Shown piece by piece: positions 33,545-43,007 of a DNA stretch of 64,000 nt. The DNA lies in contig CBDCAS010000019.1 in assembly GCA_965214015.1 (NCBI GenBank), forward strand, positions 166,682 to 230,681, read 5' to 3'. Made by a program: the position numbers and the translations under genes. Position 1 is the first letter of the stretch; the number at the start of each line of letters is the position of its first letter. The notes under the pieces were generated by a model. That model made no database searches, had not been told where the DNA came from, and worked only from the letters and a program-made list of their open reading frames with translations. The DNA is from CBDCAS01 sp965214015. Its GTDB lineage: Bacteria; Pseudomonadota; Gammaproteobacteria; Coxiellales; Coxiellaceae.

Positions 33545-34225
33545 TTAAGCATTCTCGTGTAGACATCCATTACGCAATAATAAAGTACGATCAAGATGAG
33601 CAGCCAATAGATCATTATGAGTCACTACAATAAAACTGGTATTCATTAATTTATTTAAATGAGACATTAACTCAAAAATTTGCTGAGCAGTTCCATGATC
33701 TAGATTCCCAGTAGGTTCATCCGCTAGAACGCACCTAGGTTCAGTGACTAAGGCTCTTGCAATAGCAATTCGCTGGCGTTCACCTCCAGATAACTCACCT
33801 ACGCGATGCCGATAACGATGTGATAAGCCCACTTTTTCAATCATCACATTCGCTTTTTCCATCACTTTTTTCGGCTTTAAACCACGAATGAGCAAAGGCA
33901 TCATCACATTTTCTAAAGCTGTGAATTCAGGGAGCAAGTGATGAAACTGATAAATAAATCCTAAATATTGATTACGCAATTGCCCCTTTTCTTTTTCGGA
34001 CATAGTGAATATCTTATGATGAGCAATCGATACAGTCCCCTTGGTTGGGGTATCCAACCCCCCTAATAAATGCAATAGAGTACTTTTTCCAGAACCTGAA
34101 GAACCAATAATAGCCAGCATCTCACCTTCTGATACTGTTAAAGAGATATTTTTTAATACATCAATATGTAAACCACCTTCATTAAATGATTTATATAAGC
34201 CTTGGCAACGAATCGTCTCATTCAT
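33545..34225 (-). CDS. lolD: Lipoprotein-releasing ABC transporter ATPase LolD
   Basis: An ATPase of about 226 residues that powers lipoprotein release from the inner membrane. Walker A is IIGSSGSGKSTLLHLLGG, the Q-loop IYQFHHLLPEFTALENV, signature LSGGERQRIAIARAL, Walker B CVLADEPTGNLD, and H-loop VVTHND. ATG 34225 (MNETIRCQGLYKSF) was preferred to an upstream extension at 34285. It overlaps the permease end by eight bases, so both are in one operon. Confidence 0.92.
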   Translation of the reverse strand: MNETIRCQGLYKSFNEGGLHIDVLKNISLTVSEGEMLAIIGSSGSGKSTLLHLLGGLDTPTKGTVSIAHHKIFTMSEKEKGQLRNQYLGFIYQFHHLLPEFTALENVMMPLLIRGLKPKKVMEKANVMIEKVGLSHRYRHRVGELSGGERQRIAIARALVTEPRCVLADEPTGNLDHGTAQQIFELMSHLNKLMNTSFIVVTHNDLLAAHLDRTLLLRNGCLHENA

Positions 34226-35468
34226 AACGTAATGCTTCTGCAGGTTGTGTGCGAAAAGCCATACGTGCTGGATATAATGTGGCAATAATACTCAACCCTA
34301 GAGCCACCACACTCACTTTAATCACATCAGAAAATTCAATTCGCGACGGCAAATAATCAAGAAAATACACAGAAGATTTTAAGAAATGAACTCCCAACAT
34401 ATTTTGAATCCAGTTGGTAATACTTGTAATATGAGCAGCGAGCAGCACTCCTACAATTAAGCCTATTAACGTACCCACCAAACCAATCAGAGCACCTTGT
34501 ACCATAATCGTACGCATTACCATCCCTGGCGTAGCACCTAAAGTTCTTAAAATAGCAATATCGGCTTGCTTATCATTAACCACCATCACTAAAGTAGAAA
34601 TCAAATTAAAAATAGCAACCGCAATAATTAATGACAAGATCACAAACAACATTGTTTTTTCCATAGCTAATGCTTGAAAAAAAGCACCAAATTGTATGGT
34701 CCAGTTAGTGACACTGTAATTCATTGGCAAAATAGTATGGATAAGATGACTCACATAAGGCGCTTCATAAAGATTATGTAGTTTAATGTGAAAACCACTG
34801 ATTGCCTGGCTATTGGAAAATAACTGTGCAGCATCTTTTATGTTGATATAAATCACACTCGTTTCAAAACCAAAATCACTACCTGTATGAAAAATACCTG
34901 AAACAGTGAAGCGACGATAACGCGGAAAAACACCCACTAAAGTAGTATTGAGCTGTGGCGTTAACAAGTTAATTCGATCACCCACAGAGATTCCCAGTTG
35001 TTGTGCTAATTGCCAACCGATGATCATATTGTATCTTCCTGGTTGTAGACTACTGAGTGAACCTTGCTTTATTTTGCTCGCAATCTTCGAAATATTTGGT
35101 TCAATCCTCGGATCAATACCAACAGCCTGTACACCTTCTATTTGACCCTCATTAATTAACATTCCCTTACCACTCACATAAGGAGCTACACCGCTTACCG
35201 GTGGTAATTGATTTATTTTATTATAAGTTTTCTGCCAATCATTTAAAATATTTTTTCCTGTTAAAACAGTAATTTGAGGAGCAATTGCAAAAAAACGCTG
35301 CCGAATTTGGTAATCAAAACCATTCATAACCGACAACACTGTGATTAGAACCATAACACCAAGGGCAATACCCAGCATTGAGGCCATTGAAATAAAAGAA
35401 ATAAAGTGATTGCGTCGCTTAGCACGCGTATAGCGCAGTCCTATATAAAGTGATAAAGGTCTTATCAT
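34218..35468 (-). CDS. Lipoprotein-releasing permease LolC/LolE (LolF-like single permease)
   Basis: A 416-residue inner-membrane permease. The first helix region is IRPLSLYIGLRYTRAKRRNHFISFIS, the LolC/E N-terminal signature with the first membrane helix at about 20-45. A large periplasmic domain follows at 45-265. The FtsX-like block with three helices lies at 275-410 (LIIAVAIFNLISTLVMVV, LRTLGATPGMVMRTIMVQGALIGLVG). Only one permease gene is linked to lolD, so the transporter may be a homodimer or the second permease lies elsewhere. ATG 35468 preferred to GTG 35483. Confidence 0.87.
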   Translation of the reverse strand: MIRPLSLYIGLRYTRAKRRNHFISFISMASMLGIALGVMVLITVLSVMNGFDYQIRQRFFAIAPQITVLTGKNILNDWQKTYNKINQLPPVSGVAPYVSGKGMLINEGQIEGVQAVGIDPRIEPNISKIASKIKQGSLSSLQPGRYNMIIGWQLAQQLGISVGDRINLLTPQLNTTLVGVFPRYRRFTVSGIFHTGSDFGFETSVIYINIKDAAQLFSNSQAISGFHIKLHNLYEAPYVSHLIHTILPMNYSVTNWTIQFGAFFQALAMEKTMLFVILSLIIAVAIFNLISTLVMVVNDKQADIAILRTLGATPGMVMRTIMVQGALIGLVGTLIGLIVGVLLAAHITSITNWIQNMLGVHFLKSSVYFLDYLPSRIEFSDVIKVSVVALGLSIIATLYPARMAFRTQPAEALRYE

Positions 35469-35565
35469 GAGACTAATATACACTATAATCTGTTATTTGA
35501 TGACTAATTTCATACCCCCTTAGAGAGAAACAAGCGATGTCATCTTAAATTATTTTTTAGGCCAA

Positions 35566-36312
35566 TCACGCCTGAAAACACAGAGGGCAATCAGGTGAGG
35601 GCATTAAATTAAAAAAATTAAACGCTCCTGCTAAAGCATCAAATACAAGGACTCGGCCTATCAATACTTGGCCTACTTCCAAAACTAACTTTAATACTTC
35701 ATTAGCCTGTAATATTCCTAACATACCAGGCACTGTGCCCACTACACCCGCTTGCGCACAGTTGTCTACAGGCTCTTTAGGAGGTGTTCTAAACAAACAA
35801 CGATAGCAAGGTCCTTCATGACTGGGAAAGACAGTACAATAACCCTGCCATTTTCGAACACTGGCAAAGACATTAGGTTTCTTTAATTGAGAACATTGGT
35901 CATTAACAAGATAGCGTGTTGCAAAATTATCACTACAATCGGCAATAATATCGTAATGCCTCATAATTTCAGCAGCATTCTCTTTGGTTAAAAACTGATT
36001 ATGACATTCAATATTACAATGAGGATTGATTTTTTGCAGGTATAGTTTAGCCACTTTTGTTTTTTGCTGGCCACAGGCCAAAGTATTATAGAGAATTTGT
36101 CGATGTAAATTATCCAGTGATACTGTATCTCCATCTACGATACCAATCGTACCTATACCTGCTGCTGCAAGATAGAGACAAAGTGATGATCCAAGTCCTC
36201 CAGCACCAACGCACAAAAGACGTGCTGCTTTTAATTGCTTTTGACCTGCATAACCAACCTCATCTAAAACCATCTGTCTTTGATAACGTTCAAGCTCTTT
36301 GACATCGATCAT
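35566..36312 (-). CDS. thiF: ThiF/MoeB/HesA-family sulfur-carrier adenylyltransferase
   Basis: A 248-residue E1-like enzyme that adenylates the C-terminus of ThiS. YQRQMVLDEVGYAGQKQL opens the family; LCVGAGGLGSSLCLYLAAAGIG is the ATP site; DNLHRQILYNT is the Arg finger. Zinc cysteines are in CYRCLFRTP and CPLC. It is the last gene of the thiamin operon and overlaps thiDE by 23 bases, so thiF is preferred over moeB. Confidence 0.88.
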   Translation of the reverse strand: MIDVKELERYQRQMVLDEVGYAGQKQLKAARLLCVGAGGLGSSLCLYLAAAGIGTIGIVDGDTVSLDNLHRQILYNTLACGQQKTKVAKLYLQKINPHCNIECHNQFLTKENAAEIMRHYDIIADCSDNFATRYLVNDQCSQLKKPNVFASVRKWQGYCTVFPSHEGPCYRCLFRTPPKEPVDNCAQAGVVGTVPGMLGILQANEVLKLVLEVGQVLIGRVLVFDALAGAFNFFNLMPSPDCPLCFQA

Positions 36313-37777
36313 AAGTGGTCTCTATTTGATTTAAAAATAATGAAATCCTATCATCAGGATTAGACGCTTGTGTCACCGCAGAGATAACAGCAATACCTTC
36401 TACTCCAGTTGCCAATACCTCTGGCAAGCGTTCTAAAGTAATCCCACCAATAGCAACCAGTGGATAGTCTAAAATAGAATGCCAATACGCAAGCTGCGAT
36501 ACTCCTTGCGGCGCAAAGGACATCACTTTAGAAGTCGTTGTATAAATAGGGCCAAAGGCTATATAAGAAGGCCGGTAAGCATGTGCTCTTGCCACCTCAT
36601 AGAAGCAATGGGAGCTGATGCCTAATCTTAAGCCAGACTGTCGCAAGGCAGTTATATCAACACTTTGTAGATCCTCTTGCCCCAGATGTACCCCATAAGC
36701 CTGGTACTTAATGGCTAAATTCCAATAATCATTAATAAAGAGACGTACCTGATATTGCTTTGACAATGCAATAGAGGTTTTGATGCTTTGTTCTAACTGA
36801 TCACCTATCTGATCCTTAATACGTAATTGAATGGTGCGCACCCCTTGCACTATAAGACGCTTCACCCAAGCTACGGAATCTACAATAGGATAGAATCCAA
36901 TTGGATCAGGGCCACAGTCTGGAAACACATAAGAGTTAGCCTGCATTTTTGTACGAATCCAAGGGAGGTCTGTCGACTTATAAATACACTGCTGATGATT
37001 CATTAACAAACTGCCTTTCCCTATAGAAAGACTGCTTCGGATGGCTTGACTTACATACATTTTTGCAATCACTAAAGCATCATAGAAATCATAATTTTGT
37101 GCTATAGCCGCTGCTATAGCAGCACTTAAGACACAACCTGTACCATGTACTGCTTTTTTATCAGAACGTAAGTTCTGCAACCAAAATCCTTGTTGCTGAT
37201 CTAAAAAATAATCGTTTGCTGTGGATTCTATTAAATGACCTCCTTTGATTAAAACACGCCTAACACCCATTGCTAAAAATTTTTGAGCGGCTATTTCCAT
37301 ATCTACATGAGTATGAATACGCATTTTTAATAATACTTCTGCTTCAGCAATATTGGGCGTTAATAAAGTAATTCGTGGCAATATTAACTCGCGTAATAGA
37401 TCAATAGCCTCTGACTCTAACAATATTCCACCTGTAGAAGTCATAAAAACAGGGTCACAAATACTTTCTAATTCATAAGTGGCCAGATAGTGAGCGACAC
37501 ATCGAACAGCTGCCGTTGATCCCAAAGCCCCTATTTTTAGTGCATTTGGTGACAAATCTTGATCAAGAACTTGTATTTGTGATGCGATTACATTTTTTGA
37601 ACTATCTTGCCGCTCTATCATTGTACAAGAATTCTGTGCCGTCACCGTCGTTATGACACCACAACCATAGACTCCAAAATGAGAAAAAGTAGCCAAATCA
37701 GCAGAAAGTCCTGCTCCTGCACTTGAATCAAACCCGCCAATACTCCAGGCAATAGGTTTCTGTACTGCCCTAGTCAT
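36290..37777 (-). CDS. thiDE: ThiD-ThiE fusion: HMP-P kinase / thiamin-phosphate synthase
   Basis: A 495-residue bifunctional enzyme. Residues 1-265 form the ThiD kinase (WSIGGFDSSAGAGLSADLATF; CDPVFMTSTGGILLESEA; VHGTGCVLSAAIAAAIAQ with the catalytic GTGC). Residues about 290-495 form ThiE (FYPIVDSVAWVKRLIVQGVRTIQLRIKDQ; VRLFINDYW; YGVHLGQEDLQ; YIAFGPIYTTTSK; LVAIGGI). Fusion couples HMP-PP supply to joining with thiazole phosphate. Overlaps thiG by four bases. Confidence 0.92.
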   Translation of the reverse strand: MTRAVQKPIAWSIGGFDSSAGAGLSADLATFSHFGVYGCGVITTVTAQNSCTMIERQDSSKNVIASQIQVLDQDLSPNALKIGALGSTAAVRCVAHYLATYELESICDPVFMTSTGGILLESEAIDLLRELILPRITLLTPNIAEAEVLLKMRIHTHVDMEIAAQKFLAMGVRRVLIKGGHLIESTANDYFLDQQQGFWLQNLRSDKKAVHGTGCVLSAAIAAAIAQNYDFYDALVIAKMYVSQAIRSSLSIGKGSLLMNHQQCIYKSTDLPWIRTKMQANSYVFPDCGPDPIGFYPIVDSVAWVKRLIVQGVRTIQLRIKDQIGDQLEQSIKTSIALSKQYQVRLFINDYWNLAIKYQAYGVHLGQEDLQSVDITALRQSGLRLGISSHCFYEVARAHAYRPSYIAFGPIYTTTSKVMSFAPQGVSQLAYWHSILDYPLVAIGGITLERLPEVLATGVEGIAVISAVTQASNPDDRISLFLNQIETTYDRCQRA

Positions 37778-38556
37778 GACAGCTCCTCATACCAAAAAGG
37801 GCGCCCGATTAAGGGAGTTGTAGCCACTGCCGTCTCTTGAACAGGCATGATTCCAGATTGATAAGCCAATTGCCCTGACTTTACTGCTTTGGCAAAAGCT
37901 TCTGCCATACCAACAGGGTTATCTGATAATGCAACGGCTGAATTTACTAATACCGCATCAAACCCAAGCTCCATGGCATAAGCAGCATGAGAAGGTTTAC
38001 CAATACCTGCATCAATAATTAGCACCGTATCAGGAAAGCGCTCACGCAATAAGTGTAATGCATAAGGATTGATAATCCCTTTTCCTGTACCAATGGGTGC
38101 AGCCCAAGGCATTAAAATGCGACATCCACACTCTAATAAACGTTGGCAAAGCACTAAATCATCCGTACAGTAAGGAAAGACTTCAAACCCTTTTTTGACT
38201 AAAAGATCTGCCGCTTTTACAAGCTCAAAAGGATTAGGTTGCAAAGTATAGTCATCACCAATCAACTCCAGTTTAATCCAATGAGTATTGAACAGTTCAC
38301 GAGCCATCTCAGCGACTGCAACTGCTTCATCGGCACGATAACAACCTGCTGTATTGGGTAATACATGACATGAGAGTGATTGCAATAACTGCCAAAAGCT
38401 ATTAGAACGATTGTCTGGCATTTGACGACGTAAGGATACCGTAATAATGTCTACTTGCGCGGCCATAATGGCATCACATAATACTTGTGGTGATGGGTAA
38501 CCTGCAGTTCCTAAAAGAAAATGAGACTTAAATTCTTGACCACCAATGTTAAGCAC
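37774..38556 (-). CDS. thiG: Thiazole synthase ThiG
   Basis: A 260-residue enzyme that forms the thiazole ring from DXP, dehydroglycine and ThiS thiocarboxylate. LNIGGQEFKSHFLLGTAGYPS opens the protein. The start is GTG 38556 with AGGAGG eight bases upstream; the longer frame to 38595 has none. IKLELIGDDYTLQPNPFELVKAADLL carries the Schiff-base Lys region; RILMPWAAPIGTGKGIINP and LIIDAGIGKPSHAAYAMELGFDAVLVNSAVA are phosphate sites. Lies four bases after thiS. Confidence 0.9.
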   Translation of the reverse strand: MLNIGGQEFKSHFLLGTAGYPSPQVLCDAIMAAQVDIITVSLRRQMPDNRSNSFWQLLQSLSCHVLPNTAGCYRADEAVAVAEMARELFNTHWIKLELIGDDYTLQPNPFELVKAADLLVKKGFEVFPYCTDDLVLCQRLLECGCRILMPWAAPIGTGKGIINPYALHLLRERFPDTVLIIDAGIGKPSHAAYAMELGFDAVLVNSAVALSDNPVGMAEAFAKAVKSGQLAYQSGIMPVQETAVATTPLIGRPFWYEELS

Positions 38557-38560
38557 CCTA

Positions 38561-38764
38561 CTAACCTCCTTGCATTGCCGTGAGTACCTCAACACGATCT
38601 CCTGATTTCAAAATGCTCTTCTGCCATTGACTACGTGGTATAAAACATTCATTAATCGCAACAGCAAACGAGTCCTCCTCATACCCTTTATCATGAAGTA
38701 ATGTGTTTAAATTAATTCCTTCCTCAACAAAAAAAAGCTCACCATTAAACTGAATATTGATCAT
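38561..38764 (-). CDS. thiS: Sulfur carrier protein ThiS
   Basis: A 67-residue ubiquitin-like carrier ending in the required Gly-Gly (VEVLTAMQGG), which ThiF adenylates and IscS-derived sulfur converts to thiocarboxylate. INIQFNGELFFVEEGINLNTLL is the first strand-helix part. Its start overlaps the end of thiO by 20 bases. Confidence 0.92.
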   Translation of the reverse strand: MINIQFNGELFFVEEGINLNTLLHDKGYEEDSFAVAINECFIPRSQWQKSILKSGDRVEVLTAMQGG

Positions 38765-39824
38765 AGAACACCTCTTGAACTAGATTAGGATAATGTAATC
38801 GACTCAGTCCGTGCTCTAATAAATGCAGCACCTCATTGACCAAAGCTGGTGCGATTAAAAATCCATGACGATAGAGTCCATTCACAGCAATCAAGCCAGG
38901 CTGATACAACAAACGAGGTAGATTATTAGGAAATGCTGGTCGGCTAGCTGCGATTGTCTCTAGTATTCGAGCCTCAGCAAACCCTTTATGAATGGCATAA
39001 GCAGCCGACAGTAATTCCAAGCAACTACGCACTGAGATGGGTGATGTATCATGGCTTTCTATTTCTGTAGCACCAATTAAATACATTTGGTGAGGACGCG
39101 GAATGACATATAATCGATATCTTGGGTGAAAGAACCGAACCATATGAGTGAGAGACACTTCAGGTGCCTTAAGGTAAACCAACTCACCCCTTACTGCTCG
39201 CAAATCTGGAAATATCTCTTGTGCCCCCACTCCACGACAATCAAAGACCCAGTCAAATTGAAATGAATCATGTTGTGTTTCAATGGAATACGGGGCAACC
39301 TGCCTCACTACTGTTTTAAAATACAGTAGTGCTCCCTGAGCCTTTAAATACTCAACTAATGCCTTAAGTAAGGCACGTGAATCTATGTGTGCTTCATCGG
39401 GCAAGTAATAAGCCTGTTGAAACTCTAATTCTGGTTCCAATTTTTGCAAAGCATGTTGATTTAAAGTATTGACCTGATCAGATCCAATTCTTTTTTTAAT
39501 ACGCTGCACAATATGACGGAGCTTTAGAAGATCTTTGCTATGAGCTACTAAAATACTCCCTTGATGCTGAAAAAAAACGCTAGGTACTAATGTAGGAAGC
39601 CAAGTATGCCAATAAGCCAGGCTGTTATAACCTAATTGATAAATCAAAGGCTCAGCGCATTCTTGTTCTGCAATGGGTGAGAGCATGCCACCAGCTGCAT
39701 AAGCTGCCGAGCCTTTTCCTAAACAAGCGTTTTTATCAAATAAAGTAACCTGCCAGCCTTGTTGCATCAAACGCCAAGCAAGCAGTCGACCTAATAATCC
39801 AGCACCGACAATACCTGCGTGCAT
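38745..39824 (-). CDS. thiO: Glycine oxidase ThiO
   Basis: A 359-residue FAD enzyme that oxidises glycine to the imine used by ThiG, the oxygen-dependent alternative to ThiH. The Rossmann motif is AGIVGAGLLGRLLAWRLMQQG with DKNACLGKGSAAYAAGGML; the substrate region includes YVIPRPHQMYLIGATEIES; the C-terminal FAD region is LIAVNGLYRHGFLIAPALVNEV. No thiH is in the operon, so thiazole synthesis here should need oxygen. Confidence 0.9.
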   Translation of the reverse strand: MHAGIVGAGLLGRLLAWRLMQQGWQVTLFDKNACLGKGSAAYAAGGMLSPIAEQECAEPLIYQLGYNSLAYWHTWLPTLVPSVFFQHQGSILVAHSKDLLKLRHIVQRIKKRIGSDQVNTLNQHALQKLEPELEFQQAYYLPDEAHIDSRALLKALVEYLKAQGALLYFKTVVRQVAPYSIETQHDSFQFDWVFDCRGVGAQEIFPDLRAVRGELVYLKAPEVSLTHMVRFFHPRYRLYVIPRPHQMYLIGATEIESHDTSPISVRSCLELLSAAYAIHKGFAEARILETIAASRPAFPNNLPRLLYQPGLIAVNGLYRHGFLIAPALVNEVLHLLEHGLSRLHYPNLVQEVFYDQYSV

Positions 39825-39825
39825 A

Positions 39826-41493
39826 TTACTCCTCTAAAGGAATGTAGAGCTCAGATCCCTGTGCTTTAAATTCAGCAGATTTCCTCTCCATGCCTGCGCT
39901 GGCATAGTCCCGAACCTCTTGACTGATTTTCATCGAACAAAATTTAGGGCCACACATCGAACAAAAATGAGCAACTTTAGCAGCGTCTTTAGGCAGTGTT
40001 TCATCATGAAATGATCGCGCAGTTTCTGGATCTAAAGACAAATTAAACTGATCTTCCCAACGAAATTCAAAACGCGCTTGAGATAGTAAATCATCACGCC
40101 GACGTGCTTGAGGATGGCCCTTAGCAACATCGGCTGCATGGGCTGCAATTTTATAGGCCATCAATCCTTGCCTCACATCGTCTTTGTTAGGTAGGCCCAA
40201 ATGTTCTTTTGGGGTCACATAACACAAGAGAGCACACCCTTGCCAGGCAATCATTGCTGCGCCGATACCACTAGTAATATGATCATAGCCTGGCGCAATA
40301 TCCGTTGTTAACGGACCTAAGGTATAGAAAGGAGCCTCATGACAGTATTCTAATTGCTTTTCCATATTCTCTTTAATTAAGTGAAGCGGAACGTGTCCTG
40401 GGCCTTCATTCATCACTTGCACATCATGCCGCCATGCAATGCGATTTAATTCACCTTGAGTTTTTAACTCAGCAAATTGAGCTTCATCATTGGCATCGGC
40501 TAAAGAGCCAGGTCGCAGACCATCACCCAATGAAAAACTGACATCATAAGCACGCATAATCTCACACAGCTCATCAAAATGCGTATAGAAAAAATTTTCT
40601 TGATGATGCGCAATGCACCACTTAGCCATAATAGCACCACCACGCGAGACAATACCGGTGACACGCTTTTCCGTTAGGTGGATATAACGCAATAAAACTC
40701 CGGCATGAATAGTAAAATAATCAACACCTTGTTCAGCCTGCTCAATTAATACCTCTTTTACAAGGTCCCAATTAAGCGCTTCAGGAGCGCCTCCTACTCT
40801 TTCCAAAGCTTCATAAATAGGTACAGTCCCAATTGGAACTGGCGAATTACGAATAATATACTCACGAGTTGCATAAAGATTCTTACCGGTTGATAAATCC
40901 ATAATAGTATCAGCTCCCCAACGAGCTGCCCAAACCATCTTATCTACCTCATCCATGACTGAAGAACCCAGCGCCGAGTTACCAATATTGGCATTCACTT
41001 TAACCAAAAAACGACGACCAATAATCATAGGTTCTAATTCAGGGTGGTTAATATTCGCTGGTAGAATTGCTCTACCACAAGCAATTTCATCTCGAACTAA
41101 CTCAGGAGATTGCTGCTCTCGAATCGCCACATACTCCATCTCTGGAGTAATGATACCCTGACGTGCATAAGCCAGCTGTGTCACTGCTTGTCCTGATCGA
41201 GCGCGCTTTCTTTGATGATGAAACTGAGCTTGTGATGGTAAATCAGCCACAGAGGAGGTTCTATCACTTATTGCAGTATCTTGTCGCTGATCAATCCATG
41301 AGTCACGTAGAGGTGAGAGTCCTTGATGAATATCAATGGTTACTTGAGGGTCAGTATAGTGTCCTGAGGTATCATAGACTGCCAAAGACTGGCCATTTGT
41401 TAAATGAATCTGTTTAGTAGGTACTCTAAGATCCGGATAACGTTGACCTTTAAGGTATTTTTTTTCAGCAGAATGAATTGACTGTTGAGACAT
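39826..41493 (-). CDS. thiC: HMP-phosphate synthase ThiC
   Basis: A 555-residue radical-SAM enzyme that converts AIR to HMP-P for the pyrimidine half of thiamin. ATG 41493 follows AGGAGGAGATA; a longer frame to 41574 runs into the riboswitch. The active-site core is EVDKMVWAARWGADTIMDLSTG, ECTIHAG-type YFTIHAGVLLRY, VNEGPGHVPLHLIKENM and LGPLTTDIAPGYDHI. The Fe-S binding Cys cluster is CSMCGPKFCSMKI. First gene of the operon under the TPP riboswitch. Confidence 0.95.
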   Translation of the reverse strand: MSQQSIHSAEKKYLKGQRYPDLRVPTKQIHLTNGQSLAVYDTSGHYTDPQVTIDIHQGLSPLRDSWIDQRQDTAISDRTSSVADLPSQAQFHHQRKRARSGQAVTQLAYARQGIITPEMEYVAIREQQSPELVRDEIACGRAILPANINHPELEPMIIGRRFLVKVNANIGNSALGSSVMDEVDKMVWAARWGADTIMDLSTGKNLYATREYIIRNSPVPIGTVPIYEALERVGGAPEALNWDLVKEVLIEQAEQGVDYFTIHAGVLLRYIHLTEKRVTGIVSRGGAIMAKWCIAHHQENFFYTHFDELCEIMRAYDVSFSLGDGLRPGSLADANDEAQFAELKTQGELNRIAWRHDVQVMNEGPGHVPLHLIKENMEKQLEYCHEAPFYTLGPLTTDIAPGYDHITSGIGAAMIAWQGCALLCYVTPKEHLGLPNKDDVRQGLMAYKIAAHAADVAKGHPQARRRDDLLSQARFEFRWEDQFNLSLDPETARSFHDETLPKDAAKVAHFCSMCGPKFCSMKISQEVRDYASAGMERKSAEFKAQGSELYIPLEE

Positions 41494-41550
41494 TATCTCC
41501 TCCTTTCCTAAGATATTTAAGAAGAAGCAATACCTCTGGTAGATAGACCA

Positions 41551-41646
41551 AAGCATTTCCTCTTCCCTTCGCAAGCATTACCTTGTACAGGTTCAACGGG
41601 ACTGATTTTTATCATCTCAGCTATTTAAGCACCCCGAGAGTAGCTA
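41551..41646 (-). promoter_or_regulatory. TPP (THI) riboswitch of the thiamin operon
   Basis: On the minus strand the thi-box elements follow in order: CTCGGGGTGC, GCTGAGATGA, CCCGTTGAACCTGTA, GGTAATGCTTGCGAAGGGA. These are the P2-P5 core of a TPP aptamer. It lies about 60 bases upstream of the thiC start and should turn the six-gene operon off at high TPP. Confidence 0.95.
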
Positions 41647-41940
41647 AGATAGTATATGAAATAGATAAAAATTCAAAGGGAGACAAGGATCTTTAGAATA
41701 TTATCAGTTTAATTGATACTGCTAGTGACTTAAGCATTTTGATCCACTATGAAATAAATGCTCACCATCTCTTGTTTCTTAATATTATTTTCAGATTAAA
41801 GTACTAAAATAGGATATCAGAGAATTAACTTAATTTGAGAGGTATGAATTTATGTCGATCACTATTCACATTCATTACTTTGAAGAATTGGGATACTTTC
41901 TTGAACAGAAAGATAAACTAAAGAATGATTCTAATAATAG

Positions 41941-43007
41941 CAGGAGTTTCGCACTTTTGTTTTTAGGTGAATGGCATAATAGATCGAATGCTTTGAGTGA
42001 TAGCAGGCTTGATGGTATGCCAGTCTTGCTGATAAAAAGAGATTTTGTCTTGTAGGCGACGCATATTTTTATTAATCCAAGCGATAATGGCCATACAAAT
42101 GTGATTTCTTTGCGCTCGACCCTTTCGTGCCTGACAACGCTCAATGCCACAAGTCTGCTTAAGTTCCCGATGATAAGTTTCGATTGACCAACGCGCCTGC
42201 ACAATAGATTGAATGGTTTCTCGTGTCGGGTGAGTCATATTAGTCGCCACGTAATCAACGCGGCTATTTTTAGCCACGAACTTGAATACCGTAACCCACC
42301 CATAGCCGCGTAGATGAATAGACAACCCTTCATCTGGAATGACTAAGTTTTCTAATGTTTGATTTCTATTCACCTTGCGGTTTTTTCGCAAAGGAGTGAC
42401 CCAAGTCCACCCATGATCTCTTATTGCTTTGAGGTTTTTTAAACTTGAATACCAAGAATCCATCACCACCGCCTCAGGAATAAACCCTCTGCTCTTTGCC
42501 AAGGAAAGCATCTCACAAAAATGGGTATTTTTTGTTTTGCCATCACTGTCTTTATCATAAATTCTATAATCCACTGGAACTCCTTTTCTTTCCTCTAATC
42601 CATACCACACCAAATTCACTAAACCTATCCCTGCAATCACATCATGGGCATTACCCGAATATTGATAATGAACCAAATCTATTTTTTTACTGTGTATTTT
42701 TGATAACACTCTATCGTCCACTATTAATAGCGATGGAGTTGAATGATCTACATAGGCTCGTACCGTTTGCCAAACCTGGGACGGTCTAAAATTTTGATCC
42801 GATAACCATCGGCTTATACTGTCATGGGAGAGTGCTGTTTCTGGACTCACCTCTGATAACGCTAATCCTGAGTAACGTACACTGCTCGCTTCTAGGAAGG
42901 CTCTATAAAGTTCTTTTGTGCATTTGTGTCGAGACAATCTGGGTTTCCTATTCCGTTCGTTCAATCCTAAAAATTATAATAGTTCATTACTAAATGCGAA
43001 ACTCCTG
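41941..43007. mobile_element. IS4/IS701-type insertion sequence (copy B)
   Basis: Perfect 13-bp inverted repeats CAGGAGTTTCGCA (41941-41953) and its complement (42995-43007) enclose one transposase gene. A perfect 5-bp direct repeat AATAG flanks it (41936-41940 and 43008-43012). The intact ends and duplication suggest a recent insertion. It is a different element from copy A. Confidence 0.9.
41963..42964 (-). CDS. DDE transposase of copy B
   Basis: A 333-residue transposase starting at TTG 42964. DDE residues are in IVDDRVLSKIHS, EAVVMDSWYSSLKNL and QARWSIETYHRELKQTCGIE, followed by CQARKGRAQRNHICMAI. YQYSGNAHDVIAGIGLVN matches the block between D and D in copy A, so the two are distant relatives. 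The frame is intact and the element has perfect ends, so it may be active. Confidence 0.87.
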   Translation of the reverse strand: MNERNRKPRLSRHKCTKELYRAFLEASSVRYSGLALSEVSPETALSHDSISRWLSDQNFRPSQVWQTVRAYVDHSTPSLLIVDDRVLSKIHSKKIDLVHYQYSGNAHDVIAGIGLVNLVWYGLEERKGVPVDYRIYDKDSDGKTKNTHFCEMLSLAKSRGFIPEAVVMDSWYSSLKNLKAIRDHGWTWVTPLRKNRKVNRNQTLENLVIPDEGLSIHLRGYGWVTVFKFVAKNSRVDYVATNMTHPTRETIQSIVQARWSIETYHRELKQTCGIERCQARKGRAQRNHICMAIIAWINKNMRRLQDKISFYQQDWHTIKPAITQSIRSIMPFT

